Positions 47,193 through 55,994 of a DNA stretch of 64,000 nt are shown here, one piece after another. The stretch covers positions 434,001-498,000 of the forward strand of contig NZ_JOFZ01000006.1 in NCBI RefSeq assembly GCF_000721265.1. The letters are read 5' to 3'. The notes below the pieces were generated by a model, which was not told the DNA's origin, did not search any database, and saw only the letters and a program-made list of their open reading frames with translations. A program made the translations under genes and the position numbers. Each line of letters starts with the position of its first letter. Within the stretch, counting starts at the first letter, position 1. The stretch is from Streptomyces sp. NRRL F-5126 (lineage in GTDB: Bacteria > Actinomycetota > Actinomycetes > Streptomycetales > Streptomycetaceae).

Positions 47193-47864
47193 ATGCGCGC
47201 ACGACACCCCATTGACCGGCCGGCCGACCTCGACATCGTGCGCGAGTCCTATGACCGCGTCGCCGACAACTACGCCGACATGGTGCTGACGACCGGGATC
47301 GGCGACATCCGCGGCCACCCGTGGCACAAGGCGGCCATCGACGCCTTCGCCGACTCCGTGGGCAAGCTCGGGCCCGTGCTCGACGTCGGGTGCGGGCCCG
47401 GGACCGTGACCGCGTACCTCGACGAGCGCGGGCTCGACGTGTCAGGCGTCGATCTCTCGCCCCGCATGGTCGAGAACGCGCGCCGCCTCCATCCGCGGTG
47501 CCGCTTCGGCGTCGCCTCCGCCACCGAGCTCGATCTCGCGGAGGCGTCGTACGGCGGCATCCTCGGGTGGTGGTCGCTGTTCAACCTGCCGCGCGACGTG
47601 CTGCCCCAGGTCCTCGCCTCGTTCGCACGCGCCCTCAAGCCCGGCGGGTGCTTCATCGCCGCGACGCACGTCGGCGACGAGGACCTGCGGCGCACCGAGG
47701 CCTACGGTGGTGTCGCCGTCCGCTGGACGACGCACAAGTGGCCGCCCGAGCAGTTCGTGGGGCTGATCGAGCAGACAGGGCTGGGCCCGGTCGCCGAGCT
47801 CCGGCTCCCTCCGGAGCAGTACAGCGGGCCGGGTGTGGTCGTCATGGCCGAGCGCCCCGCCTGA
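47193..47864 (+). CDS. class I SAM-dependent methyltransferase
   Basis: 223 aa of the UbiE/Methyltransf_11 type. Motif I is LDVGCGPGTVTAYLDE, motif II is VSGVDLSPRMVENARR and the post-I helix follows. ILGWWSLFNLPRD and KPGGCFIAATH mark the core. It likely methylates a small molecule, unidentified. It follows the previous methyltransferase by 50 bases and seems to have its own promoter. Confidence 0.88.
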   Translation: MRARHPIDRPADLDIVRESYDRVADNYADMVLTTGIGDIRGHPWHKAAIDAFADSVGKLGPVLDVGCGPGTVTAYLDERGLDVSGVDLSPRMVENARRLHPRCRFGVASATELDLAEASYGGILGWWSLFNLPRDVLPQVLASFARALKPGGCFIAATHVGDEDLRRTEAYGGVAVRWTTHKWPPEQFVGLIEQTGLGPVAELRLPPEQYSGPGVVVMAERPA

Positions 47865-47880
47865 GAGCGCGGGGCGCCGG

Positions 47881-48282
47881 TCACTCCAGGTTGTCGAGGT
47901 CCGTGAGCTCGTCCGCGTAGATCTTCGAGAGCGGTTGCGGGCCGACGTACTGCTGGCAGTTGCACTGCCGCAGCTCGAACCGCAGCGGCTTCTTCTCGCC
48001 GTCCCACTCGACCGGGGACCGCACGTCCTCGTGGCACTTGCCTGTCTTGTCGTGCTTCGCCAGGTGATGGGTGCAGCCGCAGACGGCCTCCGGGGGCTTG
48101 TGGGACTCCTCGATCGCGAGACGCCCGTTCTCGGCGAGCTTCAGGCGCTCCATCCTTCTCTCGTGCCTGGTCTTGAGCGCCGAGCGGCCGGTGTCCGCGA
48201 GCCAGCTGAACCCGCCCACCATGAAGAAGACGAATATCCACCAAAACCAGTTCATCCGCCGCCCCTTCACCCGATGGCGCAT
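47881..48282 (-). CDS. membrane-anchored protein with CxC zinc-ribbon-like motifs
   Basis: 133 aa. One Trp/Phe-rich membrane helix near residues 11-28 (NWFWWIFVFFMVGGFSW) is followed by a basic region and a cytosolic part. It contains CGCTHH, KCHEDV and QCNCQQYVGP, a CxC...HH...C...CxC arrangement that could bind zinc or another metal. ATG 48282 was chosen for GAAGGG upstream; ATG 48255 is possible. Not recognised; conserved-looking actinobacterial protein of unknown function. Convergent with the methyltransferase at 47193. Confidence 0.65.
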   Translation of the reverse strand: MRHRVKGRRMNWFWWIFVFFMVGGFSWLADTGRSALKTRHERRMERLKLAENGRLAIEESHKPPEAVCGCTHHLAKHDKTGKCHEDVRSPVEWDGEKKPLRFELRQCNCQQYVGPQPLSKIYADELTDLDNLE

Positions 48283-48438
48283 GCGTGTTCCCTTCCAGAA
48301 TAGGACGTACGGGGTAGGAACGGCTTCAACAAGGGACGCCTCCTGCGTCACTCGCCGGACGAGAGCGCCGCGTACGCCACTGACCAGCGGCGATCCCGTC
48401 ACGACGTTGACCGCGCCGCCGCGGCGCCGGACCCCGGA

Positions 48439-48444
48439 TACGCT
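48439..48444 (+). promoter_or_regulatory. -10 of a leaderless promoter (DinB gene)
   Basis: TACGCT ends 7 bases before ATG 48452. Confidence 0.35.
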
Positions 48445-48451
48445 GCCCGGC

Positions 48452-48961
48452 ATGACCGTCGACAACCGACCGGAGCCCCCGTCCACAGGAGGCGAGCGCG
48501 AGATGCTGCGCGCCTTCCTCGACTTCCACCGGGCCACGCTGGCCATGAAGGCGGAGGGGCTGGACGACGACGAGCTGCGACGACGCTCGATGCCGCCGTC
48601 CACACTCTCGCTGCTCGGGCTCGTGCGGCACATGTGCGAGGTGGAGCGCACCTGGTTCCGGATGGTGATCGGCGGCGAGGACCTGCCGCTCGTCTGGTCG
48701 GACACCGGTGACTACCAGGTGGCCTACGACGCGACGGGCGCCACCCGCGCCGAGGCGTTCGCCGCCTGGGAGGCCGAGGTCGAGCACTCACGCAGGATCG
48801 AGCGAGAGGCCGCCTCGCTGGACGTCACCGGCGTCAGCAAGAAGTGGGGCGAGGAGGTGTCGCTGCGCATGGTGATGCTGCACATGATGCACGAGTACGC
48901 ACGCCACAACGGCCACGCGGACCTGCTGCGGGAGGCCATCGACGGGACGGTGGGCGCCTAG
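48452..48961 (+). CDS. DinB/DUF664 family protein
   Basis: 169 aa, four-helix bundle. Characteristic features are PPSTLSLLGLVRHMCEVERTWFR (a metal-binding His in HMCEVE) and MMHEYARHNGHADLLREAIDG (two more metal ligands), the usual DinB three-histidine pattern. Members are metal-dependent thiol transferases or of unknown role. The gene appears to be single, with a leaderless-type promoter. Confidence 0.85.
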   Translation: MTVDNRPEPPSTGGEREMLRAFLDFHRATLAMKAEGLDDDELRRRSMPPSTLSLLGLVRHMCEVERTWFRMVIGGEDLPLVWSDTGDYQVAYDATGATRAEAFAAWEAEVEHSRRIEREAASLDVTGVSKKWGEEVSLRMVMLHMMHEYARHNGHADLLREAIDGTVGA

Positions 48962-48986
48962 CCGGACGACCGGCCCGCCTGCCCCG

Positions 48987-49247
48987 TCAGCCGTTCTCGT
49001 CCACCGGTTCGAAGCGCCAGCGGTGCACCGGGCGCGTGACGAGGTCCGCCGGCGGGTCGGGGAGCTCGGGCACCGGCGTGGCGTACGTGCCCGGCCACCA
49101 CGTCAGGACGAGGACCCTGTCCTGCGGCGCGCGGAACGTCTCGCGGCGCAGCGGCTCCTCGGCCGGCCGCCGGCTCCTCGCCCAGGCCAGGAGCTCCTCG
49201 CCGCGGCCCTCAGCCGCGCGCGCCTCCCACATCAGCGTGACGGTCAC
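48987..49247 (-). CDS. small protein coupled to tsaD
   Basis: 86 aa, starting at GTG 49247, which overlaps the tsaD stop as GTGA. It has the shape of a single small domain with [20 protein letters not shown] and [11 protein letters not shown], weakly reminiscent of dimeric ABM (antibiotic-monooxygenase-like) folds. Function unknown. It is the last gene of the t6A operon; the coupling suggests co-expression rather than shared function. Confidence 0.6.
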   Translation of the reverse strand: MTVTLMWEARAAEGRGEELLAWARSRRPAEEPLRRETFRAPQDRVLVLTWWPGTYATPVPELPDPPADLVTRPVHRWRFEPVDENG

Positions 49248-50353
49248 CGGCGCGCCGCCCCCGCCGCATGGGCCGCCGCGTGGGCGTGCGCGTGTGCGTG
49301 GACCGCGTCGTGCGCCGGTACGTGCGGGTCCGTGACCGGGAGCGAGCTGTCGGCCGACAGCTCCCACGCCGACGCGGAGCGGCCACGCGCGACCATCTCG
49401 GCGCCCAGCGCCGCGACCATCGCGCCGTTGTCCGTGCACAGGCCGGGGCGCGGCACCCGCAGGGTGATGCCCGCGCGCGAGCAGCGTTCCTCGGCCATGG
49501 CGCGCAGCCGCGAGTTGGCCGCGACGCCGCCGCCGATCATCAGGTGGTCCACGCCCTCGTCACGGCACGCGCGTACCGCCTTGCGCGTCAGGACGTCCAC
49601 GACGGCCTCCTGGAACGACGCGGCGACGTCGCGCACCGGCACGTCCTCGCCCGCGTTCCGCTTCGCCTCGATCCAGCGCGCCACGGACGTCTTGAGGCCG
49701 GAGAACGAGAAGTCGTACGGCGCGTCGCGCGGGCCCGTGAGGCCGCGCGGGAACGCGATCGCGGCCGGGTCGCCCTCGCGCGCCAGCCGGTCGATGACGG
49801 GGCCGCCGGGGAAGCCGAGGTGCAGCACGCGCGCGATCTTGTCGAACGCCTCGCCCGCCGCGTCGTCGATCGTCGCGCCGAGCGGCCGCACGTCCGAGGT
49901 GATGTCGGGGGCGAGCAGCAGCGACGAGTGGCCGCCGCTGACGAGGAGCGCCATCGTCGGCTCCGGCAGGGGGCCGTGCTCCAGCTGGTCGACGCAGATG
50001 TGCGAGGCCAGGTGGTTGACCCCGTACAACGGCTTGCCGAGCGCGTACGCGTACGCCTTCGCCGCCGACACCCCGACGAGCAGCGCCCCGGCGAGGCCGG
50101 GTCCCGCCGTCACGGCGACGCCGTCGAGGTCGCGTGCGCTGATCCCCGCGGTGGCGAGGGCGCGCTCGATCGTCGGGACCATCGCCTCCAGGTGGGCGCG
50201 CGACGCCACCTCGGGCACCACGCCGCCGAAGCGCGCGTGCTCGTCGACGCTGGACGCGATCGCGTCGGCCAGCAGTGTCGTGCCGCGCACGATGCCGACG
50301 CCCGTCTCGTCGCAGGACGTCTCGATGCCGAGGACGAGTGGTTCGTCAGCCAT
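49244..50353 (-). CDS. tsaD: tRNA threonylcarbamoyladenosine synthesis protein TsaD
   Basis: Transfers the threonylcarbamoyl group to A37 of ANN-decoding tRNAs, with TsaB and TsaE. 369 aa. Motifs: [26 protein letters not shown], metal-binding NHLASH (His114, His118), [11 protein letters not shown], and CTDNGAMVA with the metal Asp. The last 20 residues are a His/Ala-rich tail not needed for the fold. The start overlaps rimI by 8 bases. Same-strand neighbours are the standard actinobacterial set. Confidence 0.97.
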   Translation of the reverse strand: MADEPLVLGIETSCDETGVGIVRGTTLLADAIASSVDEHARFGGVVPEVASRAHLEAMVPTIERALATAGISARDLDGVAVTAGPGLAGALLVGVSAAKAYAYALGKPLYGVNHLASHICVDQLEHGPLPEPTMALLVSGGHSSLLLAPDITSDVRPLGATIDDAAGEAFDKIARVLHLGFPGGPVIDRLAREGDPAAIAFPRGLTGPRDAPYDFSFSGLKTSVARWIEAKRNAGEDVPVRDVAASFQEAVVDVLTRKAVRACRDEGVDHLMIGGGVAANSRLRAMAEERCSRAGITLRVPRPGLCTDNGAMVAALGAEMVARGRSASAWELSADSSLPVTDPHVPAHDAVHAHAHAHAAAHAAGAARR

Positions 50354-50894
50354 CAGTGTCCGTTCCTCCCGGGCCCCGGCCGGTCTCGCCCGGCGGGGCC
50401 TCCTTCATGTCGCGCATGTCGCGCCGCATCACGAGCGCGTCCACGTTCCCCGGCTGGTAGTAGCCCTTGCGGAAGCCGATCGGCTCGAAGCCGAAGCGCC
50501 CGTAGAGCTTCTGGGCGCGCGTGTTGTCCACCCGCACCTCAAGGAGCACCTCGCTCGACTCGAACGCGGTGGCGTGCCGCAGCAGCTCGGTGAGCAGCCG
50601 GGCGCCGAGGCCGCCGCCCCAGTGGTCGCGGGTGACGCCGATCGTCTGCACGTCCGCCACGCCGCCGACCGCCGCGAGGCCCCCGTACCCGACGAGCCTG
50701 CCGCCCTCGTCGGCGACGACGTAGCGGCGGGTTGCGTGCGGGCCGCGCGCGTGCGCGAGCTCCGACCAGAACATGCCCACCGACCAGGCGTCCTCGGGGA
50801 ACAGCTCGTCCTCGAGTTCGAGCACGGCGTCGATGTCCCACCACCGCATCTCGCGCAGGACGGCGTCCGCGTGCTCGCTCGCTGCGTGGCTCAC
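50346..50894 (-). CDS. rimI: ribosomal-protein-S18-alanine N-acetyltransferase
   Basis: About 182 aa, GNAT fold. [30 protein letters not shown] marks the substrate region and the acetyl-CoA loop is [17 protein letters not shown] (Q/RxxGxG/A). Later residues [24 protein letters not shown] match RimI. GTG 50894 overlaps the tsaB stop (GTGA) and its own stop overlaps the tsaD start, so all three are translated together. Confidence 0.93.
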   Translation of the reverse strand: MSHAASEHADAVLREMRWWDIDAVLELEDELFPEDAWSVGMFWSELAHARGPHATRRYVVADEGGRLVGYGGLAAVGGVADVQTIGVTRDHWGGGLGARLLTELLRHATAFESSEVLLEVRVDNTRAQKLYGRFGFEPIGFRKGYYQPGNVDALVMRRDMRDMKEAPPGETGRGPGGTDTDG

Positions 50895-51559
50895 GTCGGG
50901 GTGACCACCTTGTAGTTCTTCGGCACCTGCGCGTCCGGGCGGCGCAGGTACAGCGGCAGGGGCGGCAGGAACGCGCCCCCGCGCTCGCCGGCGCCGGTCG
51001 CGAGCAGCTCGGCGGCCAGCCCGGCGAGCGCGGCGGCCGACTGGTGCAGCGGCTCGCGGGCGTCCGGGAACGCCTCCGGGTACAGGGCCGCGCCCGCGCC
51101 CACGATCGGCAGTCCCGCGAGGGCCTCGGCGATGTCCGCGGGCCGGTCGACCGCGGGTTCGCCCACGCGGTGGCGGGCGTCCGCGTACCGCGCCCAGTAG
51201 ACCTCCTTGCGGCGCGCGTCCGTCGCGACGGCGAACGGGGTGTCGAGGCCGGCCGCGTACGCGAGCCCGTCGAGCGTGCACAGCCCGCGCACGGGCACCC
51301 CGAGCACGGAGCCGAAGGTCAGGGCGGTCGCGATGCCGACGCGCAGCCCCGTGTAGGGGCCGGGCCCGACTCCTGCGACCAGGTCCGTGATGTCGCCGGG
51401 CGACGCTCCTGCGGCGGCGAGCACGCGGTCGACGGCGGGCAGCAGCAGTTCGCCGTGGCGGCGCGCGTCGACGTCGCTCTCCTCGGCGACGACGCGCGTG
51501 CCGTCGTGCAGGGCGACGGTCACGGCGGGGGTGGCGGTATCGACGGCAAGCAGAAGCAC
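50891..51559 (-). CDS. tsaB: tRNA threonylcarbamoyladenosine synthesis protein TsaB
   Basis: 222 aa. MLLLAVDTATPAVTVAL is the ASKHA-fold opening and GVGPGPYTGLRVG is the TsaB-specific dimer segment. TsaB scaffolds TsaD. The GTG at 51559 is 6 bases after a TAGGCT on the minus strand (51566-51571), indicating a leaderless promoter; the operon tsaB-rimI-tsaD starts here. Confidence 0.95.
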   Translation of the reverse strand: MLLLAVDTATPAVTVALHDGTRVVAEESDVDARRHGELLLPAVDRVLAAAGASPGDITDLVAGVGPGPYTGLRVGIATALTFGSVLGVPVRGLCTLDGLAYAAGLDTPFAVATDARRKEVYWARYADARHRVGEPAVDRPADIAEALAGLPIVGAGAALYPEAFPDAREPLHQSAAALAGLAAELLATGAGERGGAFLPPLPLYLRRPDAQVPKNYKVVTPT

Positions 51560-51565
51560 GCGAAC

Positions 51566-51571
51566 AGCCTA
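51566..51571 (-). promoter_or_regulatory. -10 of a leaderless promoter (tsaB)
   Basis: TAGGCT on the minus strand ends 6 bases before GTG 51559. Confidence 0.4.
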
Positions 51572-51702
51572 CGGCCACGGGGGCAGGGCTCGCGGCGTCC
51601 CGGTCCGCTCGTACGCTGCTGCTACCGTCGGCCGCGTCAACACGGATACAGGCCCAGACGGCCGTACGGCCGTGCGAATGCGCGAGAGGTGGCTGAGGAC
51701 AG

Positions 51703-52266
51703 GTGTCACGGAGCAGCTCCGGATGGGTCGCCGGGCTCACGGCCGCGGCCCTGGCCGCCGTCGGCTTCCTCGCGGTCCAGGCATCCGCTCACGCGCCCTC
51801 GCACCCCGCCACGGCCGCATCGGCGTCGCCCGGCGCCTCCGCGTCCCACGGCGCCGCGGGGCCCCAGCGGCCGCGCAAGGACCCGCGCGCGCTGCCGGCG
51901 GACTCGGGCGACGGCGCGCGGGTGGTGTACGCGCTCAAGGCGGAGCGGGTGTGGCTGGTCGCCAGGGACGGCAAGGCGACGCGTACGTTCACGGTGCAGC
52001 CGAGCACGGTCGATCCAAAGCCCGGCACCTACACGGTGACCAGCAGGACCGATCAGATCACCGGGTCCGACGGCGTGCCGATCGAGCACGTGGTCCTCTT
52101 CGCGAAGGAGGACGGCACGGTGATCGGCTTCAGCGCGGCGCGCAACGGCTCGATGGCGAGCCCGGACCCGTCGAAGAAGACGGGCGGCGTGCGGATGAAG
52201 ACGGCCGACGGGGACGCGCTGTGGAACTTCGCGACGTTCGGCTCGACGGTCGTCGTGGTGCCGTGA
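51703..52266 (+). CDS. secreted degenerate L,D-transpeptidase-like protein
   Basis: 187 aa. An N-terminal hydrophobic segment (residues 8-25) with Ala-rich end is a signal or anchor; a Ser/Pro-rich spacer follows. The core (72-187) has VYALKAERVWLVARDGKATRTFTV, PKPGTYTVTSRT and GVPIEHVVLF like YkuD transpeptidases. Where the family has SHGCxRM it reads KTGGVRM (159-165), so the catalytic Cys is Gly and the preceding His is Thr. Where the HG motif is expected it reads IGFSA. The final STVVVVP matches GTxVxV. It is probably not an enzyme; it may bind peptidoglycan. GTG 51703 follows GGTGGCTGAGGACAG. Confidence 0.7.
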   Translation: MSRSSSGWVAGLTAAALAAVGFLAVQASAHAPSHPATAASASPGASASHGAAGPQRPRKDPRALPADSGDGARVVYALKAERVWLVARDGKATRTFTVQPSTVDPKPGTYTVTSRTDQITGSDGVPIEHVVLFAKEDGTVIGFSAARNGSMASPDPSKKTGGVRMKTADGDALWNFATFGSTVVVVP

Positions 52267-52335
52267 GGCTCCGTCGGCCGTAGCCCACCACTCCGGGTCC
52301 CGCGGGCCGCGCCTCAGCGCCGGACCCCGCTCCGC

Positions 52336-52389
52336 GGCCGGTCAGCGCGTCGGGGCCGGTCAGCGCGTCGGGGCCGGTCAGCGCGTCGC
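52336..52389. repeat. three tandem 18-bp repeats
   Basis: Unit GGCCGGTCAGCGCGTCGG occurs at 52336-52353, 52354-52371 and 52372-52389 (last base different). The third copy includes the stop codon of the leftward gene at 52378, so the repeats copy that gene's 3' end. Confidence 0.85.
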
Positions 52390-52611
52390 GACGGCCCGGC
52401 CGCGCCTGCCCGTCGCGTCCGCCGGGGGCGCCTGCGGCTCCGGCTCCTCCTCGGAGCCGTCCGCCGGCGGCGTCGACACGGCGGACGCCGCGGCGCACGA
52501 CGCCAGCAGGTCGCTCATCGGCACGCCGGACGGCTCGGCGCCGTGCGGACCCGCCGGGGTGCGGGACTGTGACCGCTGCTGTGGTTGTGGCTCGCGCTGG
52601 GACGCCGTCAT
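52378..52611 (-). CDS. small Pro/Ala-rich protein, 77 aa
   Basis: ATG 52611 is preceded by a strong AGGAGG site. The middle stretch GVPMSDLLASCAAASAVSTPP is the only part that looks structured; the rest is low complexity. I recall similar small proteins in Streptomyces at this position, but cannot assign a role. Its end runs into the tandem repeat. Confidence 0.5.
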   Translation of the reverse strand: MTASQREPQPQQRSQSRTPAGPHGAEPSGVPMSDLLASCAAASAVSTPPADGSEEEPEPQAPPADATGRRGRAVATR

Positions 52612-52797
52612 GACTGCCTCCTGGGCTCCGGGGGCAAGCGTGGTGAGGTAGCCCTAACCACCTGGTGCTTTTCCCATGTGACCACGCGGGCGGCGGGCCG
52701 CGCAACATCGTGCCGACATCTTGTCGGGATGTTCGAAACGGGCACGGCCCCGACACAGCGGAACCGGCACAGCGGCCCGGGCACAACGGCCCGCGCG

Positions 52798-53388
52798 TCA
52801 CGCGAAGGCCGCGCCCAGCGCGGTGAGCGCCCCGTCCGTCCAGCGCTGCCCATACCCCGTGAGGGTGACACGCCGCCGCTCGTCCTCCTCGGGTGCGACG
52901 CCTGCGGCGCCTGCGGTGCCGCCCGCGTCCCCGGTGGCGCGCTCGATGACGACGTGCAGGCGCGTGTCCGACAGCTCCTCGACCTTGTCGTCGCCCCACT
53001 CCACGACGACGACGGAGTCGGGCAGCGACACGTCGAGGTCCAGGTCCTCCATCTCGTCGAGGCCGCCGTCCAGCCGGTACGCGTCGACGTGCACCAGCGC
53101 CGGGCCGCCGGACAGCGACGGGTGGACGCGCGCGATCACGAACGTCGGCGACGTGACGGCCCCGCGCACGCCGAGGCCCTCGCCGATGCCGCGCGTCAGG
53201 GTCGTCTTGCCCGCGCCCAGCTCGCCCGTGAGCATCACCAGGTCGCCGGGGCGCAGCAGGGCGGCGAGTTCCCTGCCGAGGTCGCGCATGCGCTCGGGGG
53301 CGTCGACGGCGATTCCGGCCGTCGTGGCGTGGCCGGGCACGGGGGCGTGGCCCTGGGCTGGTGCTGGACTGTTGCGCGGTGCTTCCAT
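52798..53388 (-). CDS. tsaE: tRNA t6A synthesis ATPase TsaE
   Basis: 196 aa. Walker A GELGAGKT at 55-62, TSPTFVIARVHPS, LVHVDAYRL and VVVVEWGDD are diagnostic. The N-terminal 25 residues and C-terminal Gly-rich segment are extra. It hydrolyses ATP to regenerate the TsaBD complex. It is separated from tsaB by two other genes and lies 11 bases after the hydrolase gene. Confidence 0.94.
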   Translation of the reverse strand: MEAPRNSPAPAQGHAPVPGHATTAGIAVDAPERMRDLGRELAALLRPGDLVMLTGELGAGKTTLTRGIGEGLGVRGAVTSPTFVIARVHPSLSGGPALVHVDAYRLDGGLDEMEDLDLDVSLPDSVVVVEWGDDKVEELSDTRLHVVIERATGDAGGTAGAAGVAPEEDERRRVTLTGYGQRWTDGALTALGAAFA

Positions 53389-53399
53389 ACGGGCCAACG

Positions 53400-54686
53400 T
53401 TACGGGCAAGCTCCGGGGGAGAACCCGGGCACGCCCGCGCGGGCCAGCAGGCCGGTCAGCCGGTCCGTGACGGCGTCGGGGTGCTCCAGCATCACGAGGT
53501 GGCCCGCGCGCTCCACGAGGACGAGTTCCGCGTCGGGCAGCACCTCCGCGATGGCCTCGCTGTGCGAACTGGGCGTGATGAGGTCGCCCTCGCCGGCCAG
53601 GATCAGCGCCGGGGTGGACCGGAAGACGGCGAGCGCCCGCACCTTGTCGTGGTCGGCGAACGCCGGGTAGAACTCGGCGACGACGTCGATCGGAGTGTGC
53701 TCGATCATCCGCTCGGCGAACCTGGCGATCGCCGGGTCCACGTCCTCGGAGCCGAACGAGTAGCGCTTGATCACGCCCGCGTACAGGTCCGCGGTGACCC
53801 TGCGGCCCTTCTCGACGAGCCCTGCCTGCGAGCCGAGCGCCTTGAGCACGCCGGGCAGTACCCGGCGCGCGGCGTTGACGCCGAAGGCGGGCAGGCCGTA
53901 CGTGATCTCGGCGAGCCTGCCGCTCGACGTGCCGACGAGTGCGACGGCGGCCACGCGCTCCCTTATGAGGTCGGGGTACTGCTCGGCGAGCGCCATGATC
54001 GTCATGCCGCCCATGGAGTGGCCGACGAGCACGAGCGGTCCCTCGGGCGCGGCCGCGTCGATGACGGCCTTCAGGTCGCGGCCGAGCTGGTCGATGGTGA
54101 CGGGCTCGGGGCCCGGCCCGCCCTGGGCGACGCCGCGCCCGGAGCGCCCGTGGCTGCGCTGGTCCCAGTGGACGGTACGGACGCGGCCGCGCAGGGCGGC
54201 CCGCTGGAAGTGCCAGGAGTCCTGGTTGAGGCAGTAACCATGGCTGAACACGACGGTGACGGGCCCGCCGGGCGCTGTGGGCCCGTGCCGCGCCGCGCTG
54301 CCAGCCCTGCCCGCGCCGGCAGCGCGTGCCGCGTGCGCAGCGGTGTGGGCGGCCCTGCCGGCCTCCCCGGACCCCTCGGCCTCGTCGATCTCGACGTACA
54401 GCTCCGTGCCGTCGTCGGCGATCGCGCGGCCCGGGGTGCCGCGCAGCGCACCGTACGGGCCCGCCACGTCGAGCGCGAGGCGCGCCCTGCGACGCATGCC
54501 CCGGCTGACGGTGAGCCGGTCGATGGCGACGCCCGCCGCGGCGCTCGCGGCGATCACCCCTATCGTCGCGCCCGCGACGCCCGCGCGGCGCCACGCGCCG
54601 GTGACCGCCGAGGCGGCCGTCGCGCCCGCCCCGACCGTGGCGCTGGTGGCCCGGGCCACGTCCCGTGCCGCTCCGCCGTCGCTCAC
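53400..54686 (-). CDS. alpha/beta hydrolase with N-terminal membrane segments
   Basis: 428 aa. Two short Ala-rich hydrophobic stretches near residues 10-50, then an alpha/beta-hydrolase domain: oxyanion region VVFSHGYCLNQDSWHFQR, WDQRSHGRS, nucleophile elbow GHSMGGMTIM, acid in LAGEGDLITP and catalytic His in ERAGHLVMLEHP. Possibly an esterase, lipase or epoxide-hydrolase-type enzyme; no substrate can be named. GTG 54686 preferred over the upstream frame by composition. Sits between alr and tsaE. Confidence 0.85.
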   Translation of the reverse strand: MSDGGAARDVARATSATVGAGATAASAVTGAWRRAGVAGATIGVIAASAAAGVAIDRLTVSRGMRRRARLALDVAGPYGALRGTPGRAIADDGTELYVEIDEAEGSGEAGRAAHTAAHAARAAGAGRAGSAARHGPTAPGGPVTVVFSHGYCLNQDSWHFQRAALRGRVRTVHWDQRSHGRSGRGVAQGGPGPEPVTIDQLGRDLKAVIDAAAPEGPLVLVGHSMGGMTIMALAEQYPDLIRERVAAVALVGTSSGRLAEITYGLPAFGVNAARRVLPGVLKALGSQAGLVEKGRRVTADLYAGVIKRYSFGSEDVDPAIARFAERMIEHTPIDVVAEFYPAFADHDKVRALAVFRSTPALILAGEGDLITPSSHSEAIAEVLPDAELVLVERAGHLVMLEHPDAVTDRLTGLLARAGVPGFSPGACP

Positions 54687-54744
54687 GCGCGTCCGTCCTT
54701 CCGCCTCCGCACCGCCCGTCCGGCTGTTGTCTTCCCCGGTGGCG

Positions 54745-55947
54745 TCACGCCGACTCCTGGCCCGCGCCCGCGTCCTCGTCCTCGTCCTCGTGCAGGTAGA
54801 CGCGCGGGACCCGCGCACCGATGCGCGTGACGATCTCGTACGCGATGGTGCCCGCCGCCTCCGCCCAGTCCTCGGCGGTCGGCTCGCCCCGGTCTCCCGG
54901 GCCGAAAAGCACGGCGCGCGTGCCCTCGGCGACGGGCTCGCCGCCGAGGTCGACCACGAACTGGTCCATGGCGACCCGCCCCGCCACCCGCCGCCAGGCG
55001 CCGCCCTCCCCCACCAGCACGGGCCCGCGGCCCGACGCGTGGCGCGGGATGCCGTCCGCGTAGCCGAGCGGCACGAGGCCGAGCGTGGTCTCGCGTGAGG
55101 TGTGGTACGTGTGCCCGTAGCTGACGCCGTGCCCCTCGGGCACCTGCTTGACCAGCGCGAGCGACGCGGACAGCGTCATCACCGGGCGCAGCCCGAAGTC
55201 CGCGGGCCTGCCGAGCTCCGGGCTCGGCGAGATGCCGTACGTGGCGATGCCGGGGCGCACGAGGTCGAAGTGGGCGTCGGGCAGGGTGAGCGCGGCCGCG
55301 GAGTTCGCGATGTGCCGCACCTCGGGGTCGACGCCCTCCTTCTCGGCGTGGGCGACCATCTCGTGGAACACGTCGAGCTGTGCGGCGATGGACGGGTGGC
55401 CGGGCTCGTCCGCGCACGCGAAGTGGGACCACAGGCCCGTCACCCGTACCTCGCCGGCCTCCTGCGCGGCGAGCGCGGCGCCGACGAGTTCCGGCCAGTC
55501 GGCGGGCTGGCAGCCGTTGCGCCCGAGGCCGGTGTCGGCCTTGAGCTGGACGCGCGCGGTCCGGCCGGCGGCACGGGCCGCGCCGGTGACCTCGCGCAGC
55601 GCCCACAGGGCACTGACCGACATGTCGAGGTCCGCCTCGACGCCCGCGTCCCACGGGTCGCCAGGCGTCCACAACCAGCACATCAGAGGGCCGTCGACGC
55701 CGGCGGCACGCAGCGCGAGCGCCTCGTGCGGGGTGGCGGTCCCGAGCCACCGCGCCCCGGCGGCACGCGCGGCGCGTGCGGCGGGCACCATGCCGTGCCC
55801 GTACCCGTCGGACTTCACGACGGCCATCACCTGCGCGCCACTGGGCGCGACCCGGGCGCGCAGCGCGCGCACGTTGGCGCGCAGGGCGCCGAGGTCGATC
55901 TCGGCCCGCGCCCTGACGTGACGTGAGTTCTGGTGGTTTCCGGTCAT
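54745..55947 (-). CDS. alr: alanine racemase
   Basis: Makes D-alanine for peptidoglycan. The 400-residue PLP enzyme has MAVVKSDGYGHG with Lys45, LWSHFACADEPGH, the second catalytic region GVSYGHTYHTSRETTLGLVPLGYADG, and AMDQFVVDLG. The C-terminus is a short acidic tail (HEDEDEDAG). ATG 55947 gives the expected length; it is 47 bases from the MFS gene on the same strand. Confidence 0.96.
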   Translation of the reverse strand: MTGNHQNSRHVRARAEIDLGALRANVRALRARVAPSGAQVMAVVKSDGYGHGMVPAARAARAAGARWLGTATPHEALALRAAGVDGPLMCWLWTPGDPWDAGVEADLDMSVSALWALREVTGAARAAGRTARVQLKADTGLGRNGCQPADWPELVGAALAAQEAGEVRVTGLWSHFACADEPGHPSIAAQLDVFHEMVAHAEKEGVDPEVRHIANSAAALTLPDAHFDLVRPGIATYGISPSPELGRPADFGLRPVMTLSASLALVKQVPEGHGVSYGHTYHTSRETTLGLVPLGYADGIPRHASGRGPVLVGEGGAWRRVAGRVAMDQFVVDLGGEPVAEGTRAVLFGPGDRGEPTAEDWAEAAGTIAYEIVTRIGARVPRVYLHEDEDEDAGAGQESA

Positions 55948-55994
55948 CGCGCCAAGTGTCTCAGAACGGACGCCGTCGCTCCGCCCACCGGACG

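Noticed and set aside
52336..52389. short tandem repeats considered as CRISPR
   Set aside because: Units are adjacent with no spacers and only three copies; no cas gene nearby.
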